Source: Symbiodinium natans
Taxonomy: Eukaryota > Sar > Dinophyceae > Suessiales > Symbiodiniaceae
Assembly: GCA_905221605.1 (NCBI GenBank)
Contig: CAJNDS010000117.1
Location: forward strand, 159,323-223,322
Reading direction: 5' to 3'
Length of the DNA: 64,000 nt
A model generated the notes under the pieces. That model had not been told where the DNA came from. It worked only from the letters and a program-made list of their open reading frames with translations, and made no database searches. Below, piece by piece: positions 44,704 to 54,405 of the stretch; positions within the stretch are counted from its first letter, which is position 1; each line of letters opens with the position of its first letter. Made by a program: the position numbers and the translations under genes.

Positions 44704-46569
44704 ATGGGTTCCGCAAATGACATTTGGATGCTCTTGCGGAACTACTGGCCAGTTTTGCTTGGCAATACCTTAGAATGGTACGAGTTCGCCGTGTATGGCA
44801 ACTCGGCTCGCAAGCTCTGCAAGCAGTGATGCAAGAGCTCAGTTTCCGAAAATGGGGTAGTCTAGATCGGGCACGCAGCTCCTTAACCTAAGGACACCCA
44901 AGTTGCGATATGTCGTATCAGAAGCCGTGGCTAAGTTGAAGCCATGTGCTGTCATGATTTTCAGGTTACATGGAAAGCTACATGGAAAAGAACTTCTTCC
45001 GTGGGTCGGCCTTGGCGACGTGGTTGGGGTTTACGCAGCTCGGAGCTCGCTTTTTTGCAAGTGCCCGTAGGAGTTATACTTGTAGGCTGCAAGTTTCCGA
45101 GGGACACTGAGAGTCGTGCTATTCTATCTAGGGCAGAGGCTGCATAGGCAGTTTCTGTGAAAGCAAGACGTGTCACTTTTGGCAGGGCCACCTTTGCTGC
45201 GCGACCCTTGGGCGGAATGTTTCTGGGGATTTTGAGCGACACGTTTGGTCGGAAGGTGGCCGTGATTGTCTCCGTGATTGGCATGCTAGCAGCGACGGTT
45301 GGGCAAGGATTGCTCCCAACGCCCAGGCTTTGGGGGGACACCAGTGTCATGGCTGACCTTGGTGTGGGTCTTCTATTCAGTCTTCGCTTGGTACAAGGGC
45401 TCTGTACAGGTGGTGAAATAGGAGCCGTGACAACGTACATTACGGAAGTTTCAGCTCACCGCTCCATGGGGCGCTGCATCGCATTCATCTCGATAACGGC
45501 AAATGCGGGCTTCATGCTGGCAAGGCTCGTTGTTTGGGCTTTCCAGTCTCATTGTGGGGAGGCGAACATGTTGGATTGGGGATGGCGTTGGCCATTCATC
45601 TTGGCCAGCGTCCCAGGCCTAGTCAGCGTCTGGGGGCGATTGTTTTGTCTGAAGGAATCTGAACTCTTCGAGGAAGAGCATGCTCACTCTCAGCTCGTGG
45701 ATAGTGGGAGTGACAGTGAGACAGCTGGTCAGGTTGGTCGGTCCAAAGAGCGTAAGTCCACGAGGCGACAGTTGATGGAGTTTGCGTGCACCCACTTTTT
45801 CGCAGTGATGATCAGCATGGGGGGTGTCATCTCCTATGCAGTCTTCCAGTATGGTGGTCTGGTGTGGGTGAATTCCTATTTAAAGAAACATGGGGCGCCA
45901 CCCAACAGCTTGATGCTGGCGGGGACTTGCTCAAGACTATTCCAAATGGCGTTGGCGCTTCCGGTTGGTTGGCTTGCGGACATTTACGGCACTGCCTTGC
46001 TGACGTTTGCTGGTGCTTTGACTCAGACTCTTGCTGGCTTGCCACTCTTCATGGCCTTAGCGGCTGATCCGCAGAGTGTTGCAAACCTCTTCACAACGTA
46101 TACATTCGGCTATAGTTGCTGGGGACGCACTCTTTTCGACTCTTTTCCCTACTATGACTGTTGCTCTTTTTGTTGAGCCCCGACTTCGTGCTTGACTTCT
46201 TAATTCTTAATTGCCTGTTCCACCCAAGCTCACAGCGTGCCAGGTTTGGTGGCGAGCCTGCAATTCACAGTCTTCCTGTACTGCTCTGAGCTTTTCCCCA
46301 CGGCGGTCCGGAATTTGGGAGTGGGAGTGAGCTACAACATCGGCTTTGGCATCTTTGGAGGCTTCGCGCCGCTAATCGCTGAAGCATCTGTAGAGTGGAT
46401 ACCATATGGACCAGGAGTGATGCTCTCCGTGGCAGGCCTGATCACTTGTGTGACGATCCTGGCGAGTGTGAGTTGCCAACGTACCGGACGGGTTCAACTT
46501 GCACACATCCGGCCTCGGCCATACATGGGCACCTGGGCTGATGGAGATGGAGACATGGCTTCCGAGTAG
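44704..46569 (+). CDS. MFS metabolite:H+ symporter, 4 exons
   Basis: Four exons, 44704-44797, 44965-45028, 45186-46108 and 46244-46569, sum to 1407 bases, i.e. 468 residues plus stop, a normal length for a 12-helix major facilitator. It belongs with the metabolite:H+ symporter group (ProP/KgtP-like), which import small osmolytes or organic acids with protons. Evidence in order: NTLEWYEFAVYG at the start, FFRGSALATWLG, ATFAARPLGGMFLG, motif A ILSDTFGRK, RLVQGLCTGGEIGA (family signature), WRWPFILASVPG, GWLADIYG, and the C-terminal SELFPTAVRNLGVGVSYNIG. The longest loop (about residues 200-240) is acidic and Ser-rich, in the expected central position. Donors are GC, GT and GC; acceptors are AG^G. 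The substrate is unknown. The end of exon 3 is the least certain junction: a GA donor slightly downstream would also keep the frame. Confidence 0.85.
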
Positions 46570-47390
46570 TTCGGGCATGGAGCAAGAACAATTATCGGTT
46601 AAATGGCTTGGTTGGAATTGCCTGGTGGCAGGGCCATCTTTTTGAAGCGGAAGGCCTGGCAAGTCCTGGCAAGTCGCGCCATTTCCCGACACAGCAGAGC
46701 TGTTTAATCGGGATTCGGGCTTCAGTTTCTAGCGGCAACTGATCGCTTCTAACGATAAGGTTGCATCGCGTGGAGAAGAAAGACGACGTGCAGATTTTCT
46801 GTCGCATAGGAGAATCGGTCGGATTTGTCACGGCGCCGCAAGGAGTTGAAGCTAGTCACTAGTCTATGTGGCAAGCGCCGTTTCGTAAGTTATCGTAAGT
46901 TAAGTACTTCTTGGACCGATCGGGACCATGCCGGCATCATTGGCTGCAGGCCGCCGCGGCGTCCATTCATGGCTCCATGCGGTAGCGCTGTTAAGCCAAT
47001 GGATGCCAAGGCAGCATGCCTCACGTAGCAGGTGCTACAATATCACGTTTCGAGCCCTAAGGATTTCCGCGCCATTCAAATTCAAAGACTCAACAGTACA
47101 AACGCTAGAAATCTTCAGAACTCGCACTCAATCATGTCAGGTTGCAAAGCGTCGCTAAGAAGTTCCGGTTTCCATGAACTTGCTTGGAGAGCCGCCACCG
47201 CACTCCACGCGCCAGGACGCAGTTTGAAGCGATCACCATGAATCAAACGACTTTTATAGGATAAAAAGAAGGATCTTTAGACACTTGTGACCATTGAGAA
47301 GGAAGCGGCTCCGAGCGTCCGCTATGTCCCAGCACCCGCGTCAAAGGAGACTGTGGTGCTCTCCTTAAAGCCGTGGCGTCCTGAAATAGA
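46570..47390. other. No supported gene
   Basis: No exon chain or family recognised between the symporter stop and the CA arrays. Confidence 0.45.
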
Positions 47391-47720
47391 ACACACACAC
47401 ACACACACACCCAGGCACGCACGCACGCAGGCACGCAGGCACGCAGGCACGCAGGCACGCAGGCACACGCAGGCACACGCAGGCACACGCAGGCACACGC
47501 AGGCACACGCAGGCACACGCAGGCACACGCAGGCACACGCAGGCACACGCAGGCACACGCACGCACACGCACGCACACACACGCACACACACGCACACAC
47601 ATGCACACACACGCCCACACACACGCACACACACACACACGCACACACACTCACACAACACACACACACACACGACACACACGCACACACACACACACAC
47701 ACCACTCACCCACCCACCCA

Positions 47721-47751
<31 letters not shown>

Positions 47752-47824
47752 CACCACACCCCCACACGCACACAAGCCACACAATGCACACACGCACACA
47801 CGCACAACGTCCACCACACGCACG

Positions 47825-47856
<32 letters not shown>

Positions 47857-47987
47857 CCACACACACACAACACCCACACACCGCCGCACACACACACACA
47901 CACACACACACCCCGCCACCACACACGCGCACACACACACACACACACACACACCACACCACCGCACAGACGCCCACGACACACGCA

Positions 47988-48029
<42 letters not shown>

Positions 48030-48340
48030 ACACACACACACACGCCACACTCACCGCACACGCCCACACGCCACACACACGCACGCACACGCACACTCAC
48101 ACGCACACACACTCACACCACCACAACTTCACACCCCACTCACCGAAACACGCACAGCACAGCGCACGACGACACGCACACGCTCCCGCTCACGCAGCAC
48201 GCGCACGCGCTACGCTCACGACCGCACTGACCGAACCTCGCACGCTCACTGACGCACTCGCACGCGCACGCTCATGCTTCGCACTGCGCACGCGCACTCG
48301 CACGCGACACGCACAAGCCGCAGCCTGCTCACCGCACGCT
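47391..48340. repeat. CA-rich and CAGGCACACG arrays, decaying rightward
   Basis: (CA)n and CACGCAGG blocks, then about ten copies of GCAGGCACAC, then (CA)n with ACACC interruptions to about 48130, fading into CGCAC-rich degenerate sequence to about 48600. Open frames in all phases (e.g. His-Thr or Cys-Val polymers) are artefacts. Confidence 0.95.
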
Positions 48341-48639
48341 CAAGGCCAATGCCACTTTAGCTGCACGCACACTGCTCACGCGCCACTCTAACCAAGCTCG
48401 AGACACCTCGCAACGAGCTGCCACACTCAAGACGCACTCGCACGCGCTACACGCTACCGCGCAAGCGCACGCTCAACATATATCACTCACCTCGCAACGC
48501 TCACTCTCACGCGCACGACGTACGCGCCACACTACGAGCTCACGCGCACGCGAACACCTCGCGCCGCGACCACGCGGTCACGCGCCTGGCGCCCGCTCCG
48601 CCGCCAGCGGCCCAGACCGCCCGTGCGCCCGGGCCATCC

Positions 48640-48875
48640 CGAGCTCCGCGTCTCGGCGGGTTGGCGCCGCCCCAGCTCCAGCCCGCCGCCCCGCGCCCCC
48701 CCCGCGCTGTTTGCCCCCGCCCCCCCTCAGGACCACCCTCCACCCGCTCCCCTCCCCTCCCCCCCCCCCGCCCCCGCCCCCGCCCCCCCCCCACCTCCCC
48801 CCCACCGCCCCCCATCCCCCGCCCTCCCGCCCCCCCCCCCACCCCGCCCCGCCCCCCCGCACCTGCCAGCGCAGG
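48640..48875. repeat. C-rich tract
   Basis: About 230 bases over 85% C+G with long C runs on the + strand (G runs on the minus strand), between the two array types. Confidence 0.9.
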
Positions 48876-49710
48876 CACGCAGCAGCACGCACGCAGGCAC
48901 GCACGCACGCAGGCACGCAGGCACGCAGGCACGCAGGCACGCAGGCACGCAGGCACGCAGGCACGCAGGCACGCAGGCACGCAGGCACGCAGGCACGCAG
49001 GCACGCAGGAACGCAGGCACGCAGGCACGCAGGCACGCAGGCACGCAGGCACGCAGGCACGCAGGCACGCAGGCACGCAGGCAGGCAGCAGGCAGCACGC
49101 AGGCAGGCGCAGCAGGCACGCAGCAGCACGCAGGCACAGGCAGGCACGCAGGCACGCAGGCACGCAGGCAGGCAGCAGGCAGGCACGCAGGCACGCAGGC
49201 AGGCACGCAGGCACGCAGGCACGCAGGCACGCAGGCACGCAGGCACGCAGGCAGCAGGCACGCAGGCAGCAGGCACGCAGGCAGGCACGCAGGCAGCCAG
49301 CAGGCACGCAGGCACGCAGGCAGGCAGCAGGCACAGGCAGCAGGCAGGCAGGCACGCAGGCACGCACGCAGGCACAGCAGGCACGCAGGCACGCAGCACG
49401 CAGGCAGGCACGCAGGCACGCAGGCACGCAGGCACGCAGGCAGGCAGCAGCAGCACGCAGGCACGCAGGCACGCAGGCACGCAGGCACGCAGGCACGCAG
49501 GCACGCAGGCACGCAGGCACGCAGGCACGCAGGCACGCAGGCACGCAGGCACGCAGGCACGCAGGCACGCAGGCACGCAGGCACGCAGGCACGCACGCAC
49601 GCACGCAGGCACGCAGGCACGCAGGCACGCACGCACGCAGGCACGCAGGCACGCACGCACGCACGCAGGCACGCACGCACGCAGGCACGCACGCACGCAC
49701 GCACGCACGC
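48876..49710. repeat. CACGCAGG 8-bp minisatellite
   Basis: About 835 bases of an 8-base unit, roughly 100 copies, with GCAGCAGG and CACGCACG variants. The unit has no stop in any frame on either strand, which makes six long overlapping open frames (Ala/Arg/His/Gln-rich or Ala/Cys/Val-rich). The array ends about 290 bases before the first recognised Mtr3 exon. Confidence 0.95.
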
Positions 49711-49995
49711 CCCTGCAGTGTTCATCTGCCTCATCCGCCACTCGAGCGGCCTTAGTTCAGCAACGTAAAACAATGGTGTGTCGAGGCGCAGGGTCGTTCT
49801 GGTGGCCGGCAAGCAGAGGACGTCCACAATTCCTGTGGGAAGTCGGAACTGTGCTCTTTCCGAGAGAACAGACCAGATTCCGTGGGTCTTCTCTTGAGGA
49901 GATGCGGCCCTGCAACTTGCGAGCTTGCAACTGAGAGGGACGCTTAAGGGTCGCCACGGAGCGCGGTGAAGGTCCAGTCCCCAAAAGCCTCCCAG

Positions 49996-51004
49996 GTTGG
50001 GGCAGTTCCAAACGCCGCCGGATCTGCTTACCTGGAGCAGGCCTAGATGGGCCATCACGGGCCATCATGGCCATCATGGCTCCCATCATGCCCTCCTGTG
50101 CGCCAGGGCCACACGAAGATCATCGCGTCTGTGTATGGTGCCCCGCTCATTTGTTCCACAACCTCTGCCTCGATGCTTCAGAGCAGCCACCAGTAGAGGG
50201 CGAGTGCGGAGTCAAACACGATTGTCATTTCACTTGAGGCCCGCGCCAGGCAGAACGAGACCGGCAGCAGGTTGGTCTCAGGAGGGTCTTGGGATACTTT
50301 GGATTTTCCATTGGTGGGTTTGAGAGGTTCAGATTTCGAGTTATATTTAACAGAGGGTTTTTAGGGCCATCCTAAAACATGGCCACTGCGTGTACTCGAT
50401 ACTTCTCCAAGTACGTCAGGCCAGAGCTGAAGGCCTGCTTGCCGTGGAGGTCCAGTTCGCACCCTTCTGCCCGGCACTGTGAAATTTGCCATCTCGCGAC
50501 CTTCAAATGGCTGTGCGTGGCTTTGCACTTTCTTTCTCTTCACAGGCTCCAGGGAGTTCAACCGGGAGGTGCCCTTCTGTGTGGTTTCTCTCGTTCTTTT
50601 GTGTTCGTTGCAGTCGCTCTTGCTCTCTCACCGCTTCCCCGTCCTCTTCCGCTTCACTCCGCCGCGGCACATCGCCACTGCACTCGGAGGAGAACGAGAA
50701 GCGTGCCGTTCTCTACAACTCAATCCTGCAGGGCGCACTGGAGCCAGCGTCCTGGTGGCCTCTGATGTTGTGATCACTACTTTGTGACACATGGCTTTTG
50801 GGACAGTGTGAAGCAAGGTCGGTAATCTTACTGGAAAGATATGCAAAGACAGCCTTCGACATCACTCTCCTTGTCCTGGAGGCCCAAGAGAAGAAGAGAC
50901 GACATGAGAAAACTGAGTGCGACGCGCCATTCAGGGACGGCATTGCTTTTGCAAATGAGGACGACGGGGCTGTTCTCACTGCGTGCCTCGCAGCGGCCGC
51001 GATG
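49996..51004 (+). CDS. Exosome RNase PH-like subunit (Mtr3/EXOSC6-type), partial
   Basis: An RNase PH-fold subunit of the RNA exosome ring, most like Mtr3/EXOSC6, involved in 3' RNA processing and decay. Exons: 49996-50040 (PNAAGSAYLEQ), 50107-50137 (GHTKIIASVYG), 50239-50270 (PRQAERDRQQ), 50420-50473 (ARAEGLLAVEVQFAPFCP), 50690-50748 (ENEKRAVLYNSILQGALEP), 50818-50881 (SVILLERYAKTAFDITLLVL) and 50960-51004 (DDGAVLTACLAAAAM). Phases agree at every junction. Donors are GC, GT, GT, GC, GT, GC and GT; all acceptors are AG^G. The order GSAYLE-G-TK..SVYGP, VEV.FAPF, ALEPA.....Y and LEDDG is the family pattern. The junction 50474-50689 is least sure, and a short exon may be missing. N-terminal residues (perhaps RFRGSSLEEMRPCNLR near 49870) and the C-terminal ALADAG segment were not placed. 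Exons of 31 to 64 bases are unusually small. Confidence 0.75.
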
Positions 51005-51560
51005 GTAGGGTACCCACCAGTTTGCTGGCAGTGCTTCATTCTTGTCGTTACAGAGCATTCCTGCTGATTCTGTTGTAGATTTTTTGAAGAGTTTTCTTAA
51101 CCGTTTAACCGTTCCGGAGTCGACGACGAGCTGGCAGTCATCCAGTTCTCAGAACTGCTTTTGCACCAGCTCTAGTACAGAATGACCGGCGCTCTACACA
51201 ACGTTCGCGCGAAGCATCAGCATTGACAAGCATTCGTTAGGCGCACAGATTCACAGCCCTGGATGTGGGACCTTCTGCGTTCAAGAGCTTCATTGCGAAC
51301 ACAGCACGCTGTGTCGGATAGTGATGCTTGTCACCTCTCACATTCGGTGACAGTGAAGGTCATAGTAGCACAGTCAGTGGAGTACTGGGCTCGAGGCTCT
51401 GGCAGACGCCAGAGTGGAGATGCGGGATTTGGTTGCAGGCGCCAGCTGCTCAGCTGAAGCCGCATCTCGTGTGATTGCGACGCTTCCTGAGGCGCCACGA
51501 TCCACTTGCTTCCCGAGTCAGGCGGGGGATGGGACACGCCCTGCGGAATGGACATCAGTA
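51005..51560. other. Downstream of Mtr3; last exons not resolved
   Basis: The C-terminal exons of the exosome subunit should lie here. Candidate AG^G stretches near 51241 and 51358 do not match the family well enough to call. Confidence 0.35.
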
Positions 51561-51587
51561 TGATATCAATGTGTCACATTGATATCA
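51561..51587. repeat. 27-base perfect palindrome
   Basis: TGATATCAATGTG, centre T, CACATTGATATCA. It lies directly left of the GGTTCGG repeats that border the 96-bp satellite. Confidence 0.85.
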
Positions 51588-51592
51588 AACAA

Positions 51593-51705
51593 ACGGTTCG
51601 GTTCGGTTCGGTTACGGTTTCTGTTTCTGCGGTTCGGTTCGGCGGTTCCGGTTTGAGCGACGGTTCCGGACGGTTCGGTTCGCGGTTCGCACGGTTCCAC
51701 AAAAA
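51593..51705. repeat. GGTTCGG repeats, left border
   Basis: Irregular repeats of CGGTTCGGTTCGG and GGTTCCGG over about 110 bases. A second block of the same type and orientation lies at 54295-54405, on the other side of the satellite. Confidence 0.85.
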
Positions 51706-51840
51706 ACCTCACACCCTGAGCCACCCTAAAACCCCAAGCCCAAAGTCCCCTCAGGAGAGAAGAGAAGAGTAGCGTAAAGCACTTCGCGAAAAACACTTGG
51801 ACACGCTCAGGCGGTCTTGAACGCCTGACGCCCGCCGACC

Positions 51841-54093
51841 TCTCAAATACGTACCTTTTTTGGGTCTTTTTGGCCGTAAAGGGCACGTATTTCGGAGGTC
51901 GGGCCGTTCCCGGACCGGACCGACCTCCCAAATGCGTACCTTTTTTGGGTCTTTTTGGGCCTGAAAACGCCGTAAAAGGCACGTGTTTCGGAGGTCGGGC
52001 CGTTCCCGGACCGGACCGACCTCCCAAATACGTACCTTTTGTTGGGTCTTTTTGGGCCTGAAAACGCCGTAAAAGGCACGTATTTCGGAGGTCGGGCCGT
52101 TCCCGACCGGACCGACCTCCCAAATACGTACCTTTTTTGGGTCTTTTTGGGCTTGAAAATGCCGTAAAAGGCACGTATTTCGGAGGTCGGGCCGTTCCCG
52201 GACCGGACCGACCTCCCAAATACGTACCTTTTTTGGGTCTTTTTGGGCCTGAAAACGCCGTAAAAGGCACGTATTTCGGAGGTCGGGCCGTTCCCGGACC
52301 GGACCGACCTCCCAAATACGTACCTTTTGTTGGGTCTTTTTGGGCCTGAAAACGCCGCAAAAGGCACGTATTTCGGAGGTCGGGCCGTTCCCGGACCGGA
52401 CCGACCTCCCAAATACGTACCTTTTTGGGTCTTTTTGGGCCTGAAAACGCCGTAAAAGGCACGTATTTCGGAGGTCGGGCCGTTCCCGGACCGGACCGAC
52501 CTCCCAAATACGTACCTTTTTTGGGTCTTTTTGGGGCTGAAAACGCCGTAAAAGGCACGTATTTCGGAGGTCGGGCCGTTCCCGGACCGGACCGACCTCC
52601 CAAATACGTACATTTTTTGGGTCTTTTTGGGCCTGAAAACGCCGTAAAAGGCACGTATTTCGGAGGTCGGGCCGTTCCCGGACCGGACCGACCTCCCAAA
52701 TACGTACCTTTTTTGGGTCTTTTTGGACCTGAAAACGCCGTAAAAGGCACGTATTTCGGAGGTCGGGCCGTTCCCGGACCGGACCGACCTCCCAAATACG
52801 TACCTTTTTTAGGTCTTTTTGGGCCTGAAAACGCCGTAAAAGGCACGTATTTCGGAGGTCGGGCCGTTCCCGGACCGGACCGACCTCCCAAATACGTACC
52901 TTTTTTGGGTCTTTTTGGGCCTGAAAACGCCGTAAAAGGCACGTATTTCGGAGGTCGGGCCGTTCCCGGACCGGACCGACCTCCCAAATACGTACCTTTT
53001 TTGGGTCTTTTTGGGCCTGAAAACGCCGTAAAAGGCACGTATTTCGGAGGTCGGGCCGTTCCCGGACCGGACCGACCTCCCAAATACGTACCTTTTTTGG
53101 GTCTTTTTGGGCCTGAAAACGCCGTAAAAGGCACGTATTTCGGAGGTCGGGCCGTTCCCGGACCGGACCGACCTCCCAAATACGTACCTTTTTTGGGTCT
53201 TTTTGGGCCTGAAAACGCCGTAAAAGGCACGCATTTCGGAGGTCGGGCCGTTCCCGGACCGGACCGACCTCCCAAATACGTACCTTTTTTGGGTCTTTTT
53301 GGGCCTGACAACGCCGTAAAAGGCACGTATTTCGGCCGTTCCCGGACCGGACCGACCTCCCAAATACGTACCTTTTTTGGGTCTTTTTGGGCCTGAAAAC
53401 GCCGTAAAAGGCACGTATTTCGAAGGTCGGGCCGTTCCCGGAACCTTTTTTGGGTCTTTTGGGCCTGAAAACGCCGTAAAAGGCACGTATTTCGGAGGTC
53501 GGGCCGTTCCCGGACCGGACCGACCTCCCAAATACGTACCTTTTTTGGGTCTTTTTGGGCCTGAAAACGCCGTAAAAGGCACGTATTTCGGAGGTCGGGC
53601 CGTTCCCGGACCGGACCGACCTCCCAAATACGTACCTTTTTTGGGTCTTTTTGGGGCTGAAAACGCCGTAAAAGGCACGTATTTCGGAGGTCGGGCCGTT
53701 CCCGGACCGGACCGACCTCCCAAATACGTACATTTTTTGGGTCTTTTTGGGCCTGAAAACGCCGTAAAAGGCACGTATTTCGGAGGTCGGGCCGTTCCCG
53801 GACCGGACCGACCTCCCAAATACGTACCTTTTTTGGGTCTTTTTGGACCTGAAAACGCCGTAAAAGGCACGTATTTCGGAGGTCGGGCCGTTCCCGGACC
53901 GGACCGACCTCCCAAATACGTACCTTTTTTAGGTCTTTTTGGGCCTGAAAACGCCGTAAAAGGCACGTATTTCGGAGGTCGGGCCGTTCCCGGACCGGAC
54001 CGACCTCCCAAATACGTACCTTTTTTGGGTCTTTTTGGGCCTGAAAACGCCGTAAAAGGCACGTATTTCGGAGGTCGGGCCGTTCCCGGACCG
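51841..54093. repeat. 96-bp palindromic satellite, about 23 copies
   Basis: Head-to-tail units of 96 bases with little divergence. Each contains TACGTATTTCGGAGGTCGG-like and CCGACCTCCCAAATACGTAC arms around GGCCGTTCCCGGACCGGA, so each unit can fold into a hairpin. Since 96 is a multiple of three, frames stay open through many units on both strands (up to 660 codons, minus strand), reading as 32-residue repeats such as KGTYLGGRSGPGTARPPKY. Small indels switch the frame between blocks; units near 53330 and 53440 are truncated. Blocks near 52530-52860 and 53640-53960 share the same rare variants, implying a higher-order duplication. Coding cannot be excluded but is unlikely. Confidence 0.9.
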
Positions 54094-54294
54094 GACCCCC
54101 CCAGGTTCAAGTGACCCCAAAAAGGGTCGGGGGTGGGGCGGCTCGAGAAAATGGGACGCAAAACAAAGAAGGGAACCTTCCCCTTCTTCATGAGGCCACT
54201 CACGAAATGCATACCCTTCAGGGCCTAGGAATGTTTGGTCCTGGGCTCAAATCCTTTCAGCCCAACCCTGATTGGGGAATAGGAACCTTTTACC

Positions 54295-54405
54295 GTTCGG
54301 TTTCTATTTCGGTTCGGTTCGACGGTTCCGGTTTCACTATTCGGTTCGCAGGTTCCGGTTCTGACGGTTCCGGTTCCACGGTTCGCGGTTCGGTTCCTTC
54401 GCTTC
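54295..54405. repeat. GGTTCGG repeats, right border
   Basis: Irregular CGGTTCGG, GGTTCCGG and CGGTTCTGACGG units, the direct-repeat counterpart of 51593-51705. Confidence 0.85.

Noticed and set aside
45157-46176. Transporter as a single 339-residue gene starting at 45157
   Set aside because: The first ten codons are intron; the true N-terminus and last helices are in exons 1, 2 and 4.
47287-48252. 321-codon + strand frame and Cys/Val-rich minus frames
   Set aside because: Translation of CA-rich repeats.
48540-50058. Very long open frames (364-443 codons) on both strands
   Set aside because: They consist of the stop-free CACGCAGG unit and C-rich tract; all six frames are open for the same reason.
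51566-53733. 586- and 660-codon frames as a real repeat protein
   Set aside because: The 96-bp unit is a multiple of three without stops in several frames; both strands are equally open and frames shift between blocks. Kept only as a low-interest observation.
51841-54093. CRISPR array
   Set aside because: Units are head-to-tail without unique spacers, and the context is eukaryotic.
51593-54405. GGTTCGG blocks as telomere repeats
   Set aside because: Irregular, internal, and unlike TTTAGGG-type telomeres.
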